Origin: Miltoncostaea sp963823515
Lineage (GTDB): Bacteria > Actinomycetota > Thermoleophilia > Miltoncostaeales > Miltoncostaeaceae
NCBI GenBank assembly: GCA_963823515.1
Contig: CAWGMB010000001.1
Coordinates: forward strand, 175,913-239,912
Direction: 5' to 3'
Length of the DNA: 64,000 bases
Shown here: piece by piece, positions 17,054-26,635 of the stretch
Layout of the letters: every line of letters starts with the position of its first letter
Numbering within the stretch: position 1 is the stretch's first letter
Translations under genes and position numbers: made by a program
The notes under the pieces: generated by a model
Database searches by the model: none
What the model saw: the letters and a program-made list of their open reading frames with translations, nothing else
What the model was told of the DNA's origin: nothing

Positions 17054-18268
17054 GTGTCGACTAGCTCTCAACCCGCCCCGCCCGCTGGGGCCGATGAATT
17101 GCGCGCCCTCGTCGTGGGTGTGCCCACCGAGACCCTCGAGGGGGAGCGGCGAGTAGCCCTGACCCCCGCCGTGGTCCCCGCGCTCGCCAAGCACGGCGCG
17201 ACCGTGCTGGTCGAGTCCGGCGCCGGACTCGCCTCCGGATTCACCGACGCGGCGTACGAGGACAAGGGCGCCCGCATCGGCACCCGCGACGAGGTGCTGA
17301 AGGCCCCCGTCGTGGTCTACGTGCGCGTGCTGGCGAACGACCCCAAGAGCCCCGACCTCGCCAAGCTCCACGCCGGCCAGGTCGTGGTCGGCATGGCGGC
17401 GCCGTTCGCCGACCCGCGCGTCTCGGCCGCCCTGGCGGGCGCCGGCGTCACCCTCCACTCCCTGGAGCTGGTGCCGCGCACCACCCGGGCGCAGTCGATG
17501 GACGTGCTCAGCTCGCAGGCCAACATCTCCGGCTTCAAGGCCGTGATCATGGCCGCTTCGGCGCTGCCGAAGGTCTTCCCGCTGATGACCACCGCCGCCG
17601 GCACCATGGCGCCGGCCCGCGTCTTCGTGGTCGGCGCCGGCGTCGCGGGCCTGTCGGCCATCGCCACCGCGCGCCGCCTCGGCGCCATGGTCGAGGCCTA
17701 CGACGTGCGCGACGCGGCAAAGGAGGAGGTCAAGAGCCTCGGCGCCAAGTTCGTCGAGTTCGACCTCGACACCGGCCAGGAGGCCGGTGGCTCGGGCGCG
17801 TACGCGACCAAGATGACCGACGAGCAGATCGCCAAGCAGCGCGAGCTGATGACCAAGGTGGTCGCCCGCTCCGACGTGGTGATCACCACGGCCCAGGTGC
17901 AGGGCTCCACCGCCCCGGTGCTGGTCACCGAGGAGATGGTCAAGGCCATGGCGCCCGGCTCGGTGGTCGTCGATCTCGCCGCCGAGCAGGGCGGCAACGT
18001 CGAGCCGAGCCGGCCCGGCGAGACCGTCGACGTGGGCGGCGTGCAGGTGATCGGCCCGGTCAACGTCCCCTCGCAGGCCCCGAACCACGCGAGCCTGATG
18101 TACGGCAAGAACGTCGCCAACTTCCTCGCCCTCCTCATCAAGGACGGTGCCCTCGCGCCGGACCCCGAGGACGACATCGTCAACCAGAGCGCGGTCAGCA
18201 GGGGCGGCAGCATCGTCAATGACAGGGTGCGAGACGCCCTCGGCGCCGGGGAGGGCGTTACCTCATGA
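17054..18268 (+). CDS. pntAA: NAD(P) transhydrogenase alpha subunit, part 1
   Basis: NAD(H)-binding subunit of the proton-translocating transhydrogenase. Starts at GTG 17054 behind a GGAAG ribosome-binding site. The N-terminus VVGVPTETLEGERRVALTP is the alanine dehydrogenase/PNT signature; the Rossmann motif is VVGAGVAGLSAIATARRLG with EAYDVRD; ADP-ribose contacts follow in DLAAEQGGN. Overlaps the next gene by 4 nt. With PntAB and PntB it drives NADP+ reduction by NADH using the proton gradient, feeding NADPH to biosynthesis. Confidence 0.95.
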   Translation: MSTSSQPAPPAGADELRALVVGVPTETLEGERRVALTPAVVPALAKHGATVLVESGAGLASGFTDAAYEDKGARIGTRDEVLKAPVVVYVRVLANDPKSPDLAKLHAGQVVVGMAAPFADPRVSAALAGAGVTLHSLELVPRTTRAQSMDVLSSQANISGFKAVIMAASALPKVFPLMTTAAGTMAPARVFVVGAGVAGLSAIATARRLGAMVEAYDVRDAAKEEVKSLGAKFVEFDLDTGQEAGGSGAYATKMTDEQIAKQRELMTKVVARSDVVITTAQVQGSTAPVLVTEEMVKAMAPGSVVVDLAAEQGGNVEPSRPGETVDVGGVQVIGPVNVPSQAPNHASLMYGKNVANFLALLIKDGALAPDPEDDIVNQSAVSRGGSIVNDRVRDALGAGEGVTS

Positions 18269-18594
18269 GCACCGACGTCGTCATCACCAGCCTCTTCATC
18301 TTCATGCTCGCGGCCTTCGTCGGCTTCGAGTCGATCCGCCGCATCCCGAAGCTCCTCCACACGCCGCTGATGGCCCTCACGAACGCCCTGTCGGCGATCG
18401 CGCTGATCGTCTCGATAGTGATCCTGGGCCAGGGCCACACCACCTACGCGCAGGTGCTCGGCTTCATCGCCGTCGTCGCCTCGTCGATCAACCTCGTCGG
18501 CGGATTCATCATCACCGACCGCATGCTCAAGATGTTCAAGCCGCGTGAGCGGGCGCCCAAGCCCACCGCAGGCTCCGAGGACGGGGTCGCCTGA
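18265..18594 (+). CDS. pntAB: NAD(P) transhydrogenase alpha subunit, part 2 (membrane)
   Basis: A 109-residue protein with three hydrophobic segments (ITSLFIFMLAAFVGFES, LSAIALIVSIVILGQG, VLGFIAVVASSINLVGG), matching the separate membrane part of the split alpha subunit found in three-gene pnt operons. ATG 18265 overlaps the pntAA stop, and its stop overlaps the pntB ATG (TGATG). Confidence 0.93.
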   Translation: MSTDVVITSLFIFMLAAFVGFESIRRIPKLLHTPLMALTNALSAIALIVSIVILGQGHTTYAQVLGFIAVVASSINLVGGFIITDRMLKMFKPRERAPKPTAGSEDGVA

Positions 18595-19998
18595 TGGACC
18601 GCATGAACTGGATCCAGCTCGCGTACCTGTTCGCGGCCCTCGGCTTCGCCCTCTCGCTGAAGTGGATGTCGCAGGCCTCGACCGCCCGCCGCGGCGTGCT
18701 GGCCGGCGAGATCGGCTTCGGCATCGCGATCGTCGCCACCCTCTTCTGGCCGGGCATCACCGGCGACGGGCTACATCCTGATCGCGGTGGCCCTGCTGAT
18801 CGGCTCGGCCATCGGCGTGCCGCTCGGCCTGCTGGTGCCGATGACCGCCATGCCCCAGCGGATCGCCCTCTCGCACGCCTTCGGCGGTCTGGCGGCCGGT
18901 CTGATCGGCATCGCCCACTTCTTCCTCGAGCGTGAGGGCTTCTCGAAGTTCGACCTGGGGGTGATCGGCATCGAGATCGCTCTCGGAATGCTGGTCTTCA
19001 CCGGCTCGCTGATGGCGGCCGGCAAGCTCCAGGAGTGGCTGCCGCAGCGGCCGATCGTCTACCCCGGCCAGAACATCGTGAACGCCGTGGTGCTGGCGGC
19101 CGCCGTGGGCCTCGTGGTGTACCAGGTGTTCGAGCCCGAGCAGAACTGGGCCGTGCCGGCGATCGCCGTCCTCGGCCTCGTCTTCGGCGTGTTCCTGATC
19201 ATCCCGATCGGCGGCGCCGACATGCCGACGGTCATCGCGCTCCTCAACGCCTACGCCGGCCTCTCGGCCGCCGCCCTCGGCTTCGTGCTCGACAGCAAGC
19301 TGCTGATCGTTGCCGGCGCCCTCGACGGCGCCTCGGGCCTGATCCTCGCGATCATCATGTGCCGCGCCATGAACCGCTCGTTCTCGAACGTCCTCTTCGG
19401 CGCGTTCGGCGCCACCGACGCCGTCGGTGCGGGCACGCAGGAGCAGGGGACCTATCGCTCGGCGTCGGTCAACGAGGCCGCCGACCTGATGAAGATCGCC
19501 AACTCCGTGATCATCGTGCCCGGCTACGGGATGGCCGTCGCCCAGGCGCAGCACAAGGTGCGCGAGCTGGCGGACGCGCTCGAGAAGGAGGGCGTGGACG
19601 TCCGGTTCGCCATCCACCCCGTCGCCGGCCGCATGCCGGGCCACATGAACGTGCTCCTGGCCGAGGCCAACGTGCCCTACGAGCAACTGCTCGACATGGA
19701 CGAGATCAACGCCGACTTCCCCCAGACCGACGTGGTGCTGGTGCTCGGGGCGAACGACGTCGTCAACCCGGCCGCCCGGCACGACAAGAGCAGCCCGATC
19801 TTCGGCATGCCGATCCTCGACGTGGACAAGGCCCAGACCGTCTTCGTGGTCAAGCGCTCGATGCGCGCGGGCTTCGCCGGCATCGAGAACGAGCTCTTCT
19901 TCGACGAGAAGACCCAGATGGTCTTCGGCGACGCCAAGTCGGTCGTCTCCGAGCTGACCTCCGAGGTCACCGGCCAGCGGGACGCGATCGGCCTCTGA
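18594..19998 (+). CDS. pntB: NAD(P) transhydrogenase beta subunit (one frameshift)
   Basis: Membrane and NADP(H)-binding subunit. The first 58 codons (MNWIQLAYLFAALGFALSL to PGITGDG) and the rest (YILIAVALLIGSAIGVPLG onward) are in different frames; one extra G in the GGG at 18768-18770 accounts for it. Eight or more hydrophobic helices precede the C-terminal dIII domain, with GYGMAVAQAQHKVREL, FAIHPVAGRMPGHMNVLL and VLGANDVVNPAAR, which form the NADP site. The hairpin GCGATCGGC/GCCGATCGC around the stop may end the operon. Given the essential fit to its operon, the break is probably a sequence error. Confidence 0.93.
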
Positions 19999-20109
19999 GC
20001 GCTCGGCGCCGATCGCGCATTCGGGGGGGCGTGGGGGGCCGTGAGGGCCCCTAACGGGATCGGCTGCGGCGGCCGATGAAGGGGGTGGCCTCCGCTCCCG
20101 CCATCAAGG

Positions 20110-20778
20110 ATGGACCGCATGCGCGCCACGCCCCTCCTGCTCGCCCTCTCGCTCGCCGCCGCCGCCTCGCCGGTGGTGCTGAGCGCACATCCCTCCGCGC
20201 CCGCCGACCAGACCCACCCCGCCGGCGACAAGGCCAAGGGGCCCAAGGGCGACGCGCCCGGGCCCGAGGAGGCGAAGGGGCCGAAGAGCGAGAAGCCGAG
20301 GCCCGAGAAGGCGAAGGGGCCGCGGCACGAGAAGCCGAGGCCCGGGAAGGCGAGGGGCCCGAAGGGCACCCACCACCTCCTGCACGCGTGCGTGCGGACC
20401 GACGCGACCCTGGAGAGCTCCGAGCTCGACCTGGGCGTGCTGGGCGGCAACCGCCACATGCGGCGCGTGCTCGGCGGGGAGACCAGCTTCAGCGCGAAGA
20501 TCGACGACGCGACCGTCGTGCGGCTGGTCGGAAAGGCGCGGATCGCGCCCGAGGGCAGCGCCACCCGGCGGCTTCCGAAGATCGGGACCTTCGCCGACCT
20601 GGACGCCGGCGACCGCGTGATCGTCCGCTTCCGCGCCGCCCGCGGCCTGGACGCCGACGCGATGCCCGCCGCCTTCCGCATCATCGACCGGGGCCCGTCC
20701 GCCCGGTGCGAGGTCGCCGACACGACGCCTCCGGTGGCCGACCCGCCGGCCGACCCGCCCGCCGAGCCCAGCCTCTGA
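20110..20778 (+). CDS. Secreted protein with Lys/Pro-rich low-complexity segment
   Basis: A 222-residue protein with a signal peptide (MRATPLLLALSLAAAASPVV, cleavage near LSAHP). Residues ~38-88 repeat short KGPK/EKPRPEKAKGP units, a flexible charged linker or wall-spanning region. The following folded domain (HLLHACVRTDATLESSELDLG, DDATVVRLVGKARIAPEG, FADLDAGDRVIVRFRAARG) looks like a small beta-barrel. Ends in a Pro-rich tail. I do not recognise a named family. It sits alone between pntB and the ETF-QO gene. Confidence 0.7.
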   Translation: MDRMRATPLLLALSLAAAASPVVLSAHPSAPADQTHPAGDKAKGPKGDAPGPEEAKGPKSEKPRPEKAKGPRHEKPRPGKARGPKGTHHLLHACVRTDATLESSELDLGVLGGNRHMRRVLGGETSFSAKIDDATVVRLVGKARIAPEGSATRRLPKIGTFADLDAGDRVIVRFRAARGLDADAMPAAFRIIDRGPSARCEVADTTPPVADPPADPPAEPSL

Positions 20779-20858
20779 GGCGGGTCGGCACGCCCGAGCG
20801 GCGCGCGGGTGGATAAGATCGCTGGGATCTCTCGTTCCCGACCCTGCGAGCCGCCCGA

Positions 20859-22556
20859 ATGAGCACTCTCCCGGCCGACTATCCGCCACCTTTCCGACCG
20901 TCCGACTACGTCACCCTGCCGAGCGCGGCGGAGGACGAGCGGATCGACGTCGGGGTCCTGATCGTCGGCGCGGGCCCCGCGGGCCTCGCGACCGCGGTGC
21001 GGCTCGGGCAGCTCCTGGGCGACGATCCGGAGCTGATGGAGCAGCTCGGCGAGGTGCCGATCGCCGTGGCCGAGAAGGGCAAGACCTCGGGCTCGCACCT
21101 GCTCTCTGGCGCCGTCATGCGCCCTGGCCCGATCACGGCTCTCTTCCCGGACGTGGCGCCGGCCGACATCCCGCACTACGGCGAGGTCACCGGCGAGTCG
21201 GTGTACCTGATGCGGCCCAACAACAAGGTGCGCATCCCCACCCCGCCGCAGATGAAGAACCACGGCAACTGGATCATCTCCGTCAGCCAGATGGCACGGT
21301 GGATGACCGAGCAGGCCGAGGAGCTCGGGGCGTTCATGCTCCCCGAGACCGACTGCCAGAAGCTGCTCGTGGACCAGGGCCGCGTCATGGGCGTCGTCAC
21401 CGGCGACAAGGGCCGGGGCAAGGCGGGCGAGGAGTTGCCGGCCTTCGAGCCCGGCGCCGAGGTGCACGCCAAGGTGACGGTCATCGCCGAGGGCACCCCG
21501 GGGCACCTGGCCGGCGTGCTGCGCCACAACTTCGAACTCGACCGCGACTCCACCCAGAGCTGGGAGCTCGGGGTCAAGGAGGTCTGGCGGATCCCGAAGC
21601 CGCTCACCAAGGTCATCCACACGCTCGGCTGGCCGCTGCGCTTCGGCACCAAGTGGCGCGAGTACGGCGGCTCGTGGATCTACCCGATGGGCGATGACAT
21701 GGTCTCGATCGGGTACGTGGTCGGCCTCGACTACGCCGACGCCACCCTGTCGCCGCACGACGTGCTGCAGCAGTTCAAGACCCACCCCTTCATCCGCGAG
21801 CTGCTGCACGGCGGCGAGCGGCTGGCCTGGGGCGCGAAGACCATCCCGGGTGGCGGCTTCTGGGGCCTGCCGAGCCGGATGCACGTGCCGGGCGCCCTGC
21901 TGGTCGGTGACAGCGCCGGCTTCGTGGACATGATGGCGCTCAAGGGCGTCCACCACGCGATCCACTCAGGGCTCTTGGCGGCGGAGTCGATCCACGAGGC
22001 CCTGAAGGCGGACAAGGCCACCACGACGGCCGGCCTCTGGGGCTACACGAGCCGCGTCCAGGACTCGTCCATCTGGAAGGATCTGTGGAAGGTCCGCAAC
22101 ATCCGGCCCGCCTTCCAGAAGGGCTTCCTCTACGGCGGAATGATCCACGGCATGGCGACGGCCTCGTTCGGGCACGCCCCCCGCAAGCGGATCCGCTCGA
22201 AGACCGACGTCAAGGAGCCGGTGTTCATCGGCAACCGGGCGGGCTCGTACCCGAAGCCCGACGGCACGCTGGTCTTCGACAAGCTCTCGAGCGTCTTCGC
22301 CTCGGGCAACGCCACTCGCGACGACCAGCCGAGCCACATCCGCCTGCAGACGCAGGTGCCGAAGGCGCTCGCCACGGCGTGGGTCAGCATGTGTCCGGCG
22401 CAGGTCTACGAGATCGACGAGGACGGCCCGCAGAACGGCACCGTCACCGTGAAGGTGAACCCGTCGAACTGCGTCCAGTGCGGCGCGATCACGGCCAAGG
22501 GCGGCCGCCTGACCCCGCCCGAGGGCGGCTCGGGGCCCGAGTACACGATCACCTGA
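20859..22556 (+). CDS. Electron transfer flavoprotein-ubiquinone oxidoreductase-like protein
   Basis: A 565-residue flavoprotein that passes electrons from ETF to the quinone pool. FAD-binding VLIVGAGPAGLATAVRLG at the N-terminus; GALLVGDSAGFVDMMALKGVHHA is the second FAD motif; ETF-QO-specific blocks include EKGKTSGSHLLSGAVM and WGAKTIPGGGFWGLP. The C-terminal iron-sulfur region is unusual: SMCPAQVYE and NCVQCGAI supply three cysteines, while the fourth of the usual CxxCxxC stretch is replaced. PEGGSGPEYT then ends the protein normally. Coupled at 20 bp to the downstream gene. Confidence 0.9.
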   Translation: MSTLPADYPPPFRPSDYVTLPSAAEDERIDVGVLIVGAGPAGLATAVRLGQLLGDDPELMEQLGEVPIAVAEKGKTSGSHLLSGAVMRPGPITALFPDVAPADIPHYGEVTGESVYLMRPNNKVRIPTPPQMKNHGNWIISVSQMARWMTEQAEELGAFMLPETDCQKLLVDQGRVMGVVTGDKGRGKAGEELPAFEPGAEVHAKVTVIAEGTPGHLAGVLRHNFELDRDSTQSWELGVKEVWRIPKPLTKVIHTLGWPLRFGTKWREYGGSWIYPMGDDMVSIGYVVGLDYADATLSPHDVLQQFKTHPFIRELLHGGERLAWGAKTIPGGGFWGLPSRMHVPGALLVGDSAGFVDMMALKGVHHAIHSGLLAAESIHEALKADKATTTAGLWGYTSRVQDSSIWKDLWKVRNIRPAFQKGFLYGGMIHGMATASFGHAPRKRIRSKTDVKEPVFIGNRAGSYPKPDGTLVFDKLSSVFASGNATRDDQPSHIRLQTQVPKALATAWVSMCPAQVYEIDEDGPQNGTVTVKVNPSNCVQCGAITAKGGRLTPPEGGSGPEYTIT

Positions 22557-22576
22557 TCCGCGCGTAGGCCCGGGCG

Positions 22577-23224
22577 ATGGGAACGGCGCCACACCCCACC
22601 GCCCGGGGCCTGCTGGTCTGGATGCAGGCCAACCCGGGCAGGCTGCGCGCGCTGCTCGACGCGGAGGCGGCCGGCTCGGACGACCTCGCGCCCGCCGGCG
22701 ACCCGGCGGTGCGCGCGCACCTGGGCTTCGTGGCCGCGGCGCTCGCGGCCAACGCCGCCCCGGCCGCCGCGGCCTCGCTCGAGTCGTTCGCGGGCTCGCT
22801 CGGCGCGACGCTGGACGCGCGCGAGCCGCTGGTCGACGTCGCCCTCAAGGTGATCGGCGAGACGACCGCCTTCGAGCTCGGGCTGCAGTTCGGCGACGAG
22901 GTCACCGAGGACCCGGGAATCCGCGAGATGATCGACCGCCGCATGCGCATCGGCGCCTGGACCCGGGTCTTCCTCGACGCCCTCGACGAGGCGCGCGCCG
23001 GTGAGGAGCCGATCGCCCCCGCGGTGCTCGCCTGGATGGGAGAGCACCAGGTGCAGCTGGCCGACACGATCTTCTCGATGGACCGGCGTGCCAAGGAAGG
23101 CGAGATCGCGCGCGGCGGCCCGGACGCGGTCGCAAACCCCGAGGTGGTCAACCGGATCGGCCAGGCGGCGATGCTCCAGGCACACACCCGCTTCCTGGTG
23201 GAGGGGCTCGCCGAACACCTGTGA
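22577..23224 (+). CDS. Conserved hypothetical protein downstream of ETF-QO
   Basis: A 215-residue, Ala-rich helical soluble protein starting 20 bp after the ETF-QO gene, so very likely co-transcribed. No signal peptide, cofactor motif or membrane helix is apparent. Recognisable stretches are TARGLLVWMQANPGRLRALL and FGDEVTEDPGIREMIDRRM. I do not recognise the family; the context suggests an accessory role in flavoprotein electron transfer, which is inference only. Confidence 0.65.
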   Translation: MGTAPHPTARGLLVWMQANPGRLRALLDAEAAGSDDLAPAGDPAVRAHLGFVAAALAANAAPAAAASLESFAGSLGATLDAREPLVDVALKVIGETTAFELGLQFGDEVTEDPGIREMIDRRMRIGAWTRVFLDALDEARAGEEPIAPAVLAWMGEHQVQLADTIFSMDRRAKEGEIARGGPDAVANPEVVNRIGQAAMLQAHTRFLVEGLAEHL

Positions 23225-23254
23225 GGCCGGCAGGGGCCGGGCCGCCCGCCGCTC

Positions 23255-25496
23255 TCAGACCGGGGCGGCCACCGGAGCCCGCCTGAGGACGGCGATCGCG
23301 ACGTCGTCGCCCAGCAGTCCGCCGCACCAGGCCCGGGCGGCCGCGTAGGCACCGCGCGCCAGGTCCCCGGGCGCGTCGCGCACGCCGGCCACCAGCACCT
23401 CGCGCAGGGCCTCCTCGCCGAACTCGCGCCCCAGCCGCCGCGCCTCGATCAGCCCGTCGGTGTAGAGCACCATCACGTCTCCCGGCCCGAAGCGCTGGAC
23501 GCCCTTGCGGAACTCCTGCCCGGGGAAGACCCCGCACGGGGGGTCGGGATCGTCGAGGCGCCGGTAGGCGCCGTCGAGGGAGAGGATCACCGGCGGGGGG
23601 TGGCCGGCGACGCACCAGGCGAGCTCGTCGCGGGTGGTGTCGACCACGACGAGGGCCAGGGTCACGAGCGAGCCGTCGGGCATGCGGTGGACGAGCAGAT
23701 CGTTGAGCTGGTCCACCAGCTCCGCCGGGTCGGCGCAGTGCTGGCTGAGGGCCTCCGCCATGTAGCGCACCATCGCCGTGACCCCCGCGGCCTCCACGCC
23801 CTTGCCCGAGACGTCGCCGATCAGCAGCGCGAGGCGCCCGTCGGGGAGCAGCCAGGCGCTGTAGAAGTCGCCGCCCACCTGCGACCCGGCGGCCGGCTCG
23901 TAGAGCGCGGCCAGCTCCAGCCCCTCGACCTCGGGCAGCTGCTCGGCGATCAGGGCCTGCTGCAGGGTCTGTGCGATGTGGCGCTCCTGCTCGAAAAGCA
24001 GCGCGTGCTGGAGGGCGGCCGCCGCGTGGCGCGCCAGCTCGCCCACCACGCGCAGCTCGCGCTCGCCGAACGCCCGCGGCGCGGCGCTGTTGACGCTGAG
24101 CAGGCCGTAGACGCGCTCGCCCACCACGATCGGGACGTGCATGAACGAGCGGATCCCCTCCGGCCCGGTCAGCCGGCGGGAGATTCGCGTATCGACCTCG
24201 GTGTCGTTGCAGATGAAGGGCCGCTGCGTGACCATCGCTCGCCCCACGACGCCCTCTCCGGAGCGGAAGACCATCCTGCGGACCGAGTCGTCCGAGAAGC
24301 CGCGGGTGACCACCGGGACGATCCTGCCCTGCTGGTCGAGGGAGAGCATCGCGCTCTTCTCGCATCGCGGCACCAGGAGGTGGGCGTGCTCGAGCAAACG
24401 CTCGCCGATGTCGTACGGGGTGACGGCCGAGGCCATCATGTGGGCGGCGTGCGAGAGGCCGACCTCCTCCCGGGCGCGCCGCGCCTCGCGCTCGAGCAGC
24501 GCGGCCCGCTCGGCCGCAAGGCTCCGCGCCTCGGCCAGCGCGACCCGGGCGGCCGTGTTGTCGTGCAGGATCAACACACGCCCGAGGACGCCCCCGGCCG
24601 AGTCGTGCACCGGAGACGACGAGATGCCGATCGCCGTGCCGTCGACCGTCTCGGCCTCGAGGGTCGCCTCGCGGGCGGCGTCGCCGAAAACGGCCCGCAC
24701 GCGCTCGAAGAAGTCTCCGGGGTTGATGAAGCGCCACTTCACGCGCTCCTCGAGAAGGCGGCGCATCGGCTGGCCGATGAGCGGCTCGAGCTCGATGCCG
24801 ATCAGCTCCGACGCCGCCCGGTTGGCGAGCCACAGCCGTCCGCGCAGGTCCGTGACCACGACGCCCATCGGGCTGGAGGAGATGACCGCCTCGAGGGTCT
24901 GGCGGTTGCGCCGGTTGCGGGCGGCCAGCTGGTGGTTGCGGGCCGTGAGGGCGACCTGGGGCGCGAGCTCGAGCAGCACCTCGATCGCGTCCTCGGAGAC
25001 CGGCGATTCGCGCGACAGGCTGACCAGCTCGATCGCCCCGAGTTCGAGCTGGTGCGCGGTGCCCATCGGCACGGCGAGAGAGCTCGCATCGAGGAGCAGC
25101 CGGTGTATCGCCCCCGCGGGGCCGCCCTCCTCGGCGAGCCGCGCCAGGCGGGCGACCTGCCCGGGCTCCGACCCGACCCGCCGCCAGTGCACCGGCGCGG
25201 CCGCCTCGCGGGCCGCCTCGCCGGTGCCGACGGGGGCCATCCCCTCCGGCGTGAGCAGCGGCGCGAGCGCCTGGGCGGCGTCCGAGGACCCGGGGCAGTA
25301 CCCGTGCGTCAGGCCTCTCCGGGTCGATCTCGTCGACGACGTGCACGGCCACGAGATCGACCGGGAGGACGTCGTGGATGCGCCGGGCGATCTCGTCGAG
25401 GGCCGTGCCGAGGTCGACGGCTCCGATCGCCTCCAGGCCGGTCAGCCAGCGGGCCGGGTCACGCCCGCCCCGGGCGCGATCACCCCCCGTGATCAC
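23255..25496 (-). CDS. GAF-PAS-GAF-SpoIIE serine phosphatase (one frameshift)
   Basis: PP2C-type phosphatase of the SpoIIE/RsbU group, which activates STAS anti-anti-sigma factors by dephosphorylation. From GTG 25496 the N-terminal part (GLEAIGAVDLGTALDEIARR) is one frame and the rest (THGYCPGSSDAAQALAPLL onward) another, joined by removing one C near 25313. About 745 residues: GAF-like region, PAS domain (VVTDLRGRLWLANRAASELIG), coiled linker, second GAF (SAMLSLDQQGRIVPV), then the phosphatase with VGGDFYSAWLLPDG, IGDVSGKGVEAAGV and VLYTDGLIEARR. A STAS protein is encoded 1.1 kb away and may be a substrate. Confidence 0.88.
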
Positions 25497-25992
25497 GGTG
25501 GACCTCGATCATCGCGACGTACCGGCGCGCGCCCGCCCGCAGCCCTTCGCGCTCGGCCTCGGTCGTGGCGCGAACCACACGCCCGGGGATCCCCAGCACC
25601 ATCGACCCGGCCGGCACATCGACGCCCTCGGGCACGACGGCCCCGGCGCCGACCACCGAGCCCGCGCCGATCCGCGCCCCGTTCAGCACCACGGCGCCGA
25701 TCCCGATGAGCGCCTCGTCGCCCACGCTGCAGCCGTGGACGCAGGCCAGGTGCCCCACCGTCACGCGATCGCCGAGCCGGCAGGGGAATCCGGGATCGGC
25801 GTGCAGCACCGCCCCGTCCTGGACGTTGGTCTCCTCGCCGACGCTGATGTCCTCGGTGTCGCCCCGGATCACCGCGCGCGGCCAGACCGAGCTCCGCGCA
25901 CCGAGGCTCACCCGGCCGATCACCTCGGCGGCCGCGTGCACGAAGGCGCCGGGATCGAGGTGTGGCGCGTTGCCGTCGAGTGGGCGGATCAC
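25480..25992 (-). CDS. Gamma carbonic anhydrase-like hexapeptide protein
   Basis: A 170-residue left-handed beta-helix protein from GTG 25992. Hexapeptide turns run through SVWPRAVIRGDTEDISVG, NVQDGAVLHAD and IGAGSVVGAGAVVPEGV. Metal-ligand histidines are in position: VLHAD, VGHLACVHGC. The group includes CamH/YrdA/PaaY proteins that bind zinc or iron and may hydrate CO2 or bicarbonate. Its stop overlaps the start of the phosphatase gene by 17 bp. Catalytic activity is not assured in this subgroup. Confidence 0.88.
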   Translation of the reverse strand: MIRPLDGNAPHLDPGAFVHAAAEVIGRVSLGARSSVWPRAVIRGDTEDISVGEETNVQDGAVLHADPGFPCRLGDRVTVGHLACVHGCSVGDEALIGIGAVVLNGARIGAGSVVGAGAVVPEGVDVPAGSMVLGIPGRVVRATTEAEREGLRAGARRYVAMIEVHRDHGG

Positions 25993-26124
25993 CGTGCCCG
26001 GAGGGTAGCGCGGGTCCGGGCGGTCGCGGGACGGATGACATCCGATGCGGGGAGACGCGTTGATCCTGCCCTCGCGCCGCATATGATCGTCTACGGTGAT
26101 CGCTGTCCAACCGGGGGTGAGATC

Positions 26125-26574
26125 GTGCGCAAGTCGAGGGTTGCTCTTCTCGTGGTGTCGCTCGTCGCGGCGCTGGGTCTCATCACGGCGTGCTCGAGCA
26201 GCAGCGAGGAGGACGCCCAGACCCCGGCCGGCGCGGCCACCGTCGCCAACAGCGCGGCGCAGACCAACTCCAACGGCGAGACCGTCACGGCGCCGCCCGC
26301 CTCCGGCGCCACCACCGAGGCGGAGACCGAGACTGAGGCCGCGTCGGGCGACGACGCCGCCGCGGGCCAGGCGATCTTCGCGTCCAGCTGCACCGGCTGC
26401 CACCTGAACGACGGCAACGACGCCGGCGGCGTCGGCCCGAAGCTCGCCGGAGCCGGCCTCGACGAGGCCACCGTCAAGACGATCGTCCAGAACGGCCGCG
26501 GCGCCATGCCCGCCGGGCTCGTGAGCGGCGAGGACCTCGACAAGGTCGCGGCCTACGTCGTGAGCATCCAGTAG
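26125..26574 (+). CDS. Lipoprotein cytochrome c (monohaem)
   Basis: A 149-residue protein from GTG 26125. An N-terminal lipoprotein signal ends in LITAC, anchoring the mature protein by its Cys. A Ser/Thr/Ala/Glu-rich linker follows, then a class I cytochrome c fold with haem motif SCTGCH, and AMPAGL supplying the probable axial Met. The C-terminal helix is LDKVAAYVVSIQ. It would shuttle electrons on the outer face of the membrane. Divergent from the gamma carbonic anhydrase-like gene. Confidence 0.92.
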   Translation: MRKSRVALLVVSLVAALGLITACSSSSEEDAQTPAGAATVANSAAQTNSNGETVTAPPASGATTEAETETEAASGDDAAAGQAIFASSCTGCHLNDGNDAGGVGPKLAGAGLDEATVKTIVQNGRGAMPAGLVSGEDLDKVAAYVVSIQ

Positions 26575-26635
26575 GCCCACCCGGCCCCGGGGTCGCGCGC
26601 GTGCGCGGCTCCGGGGTCATGGGTAGCATCACCGC

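Noticed and set aside
18594..19998. Programmed frameshift in pntB
   Set aside because: There is no slippery heptamer or overlapping stop arrangement, and other genes show the same type of break; a consensus error is simpler.
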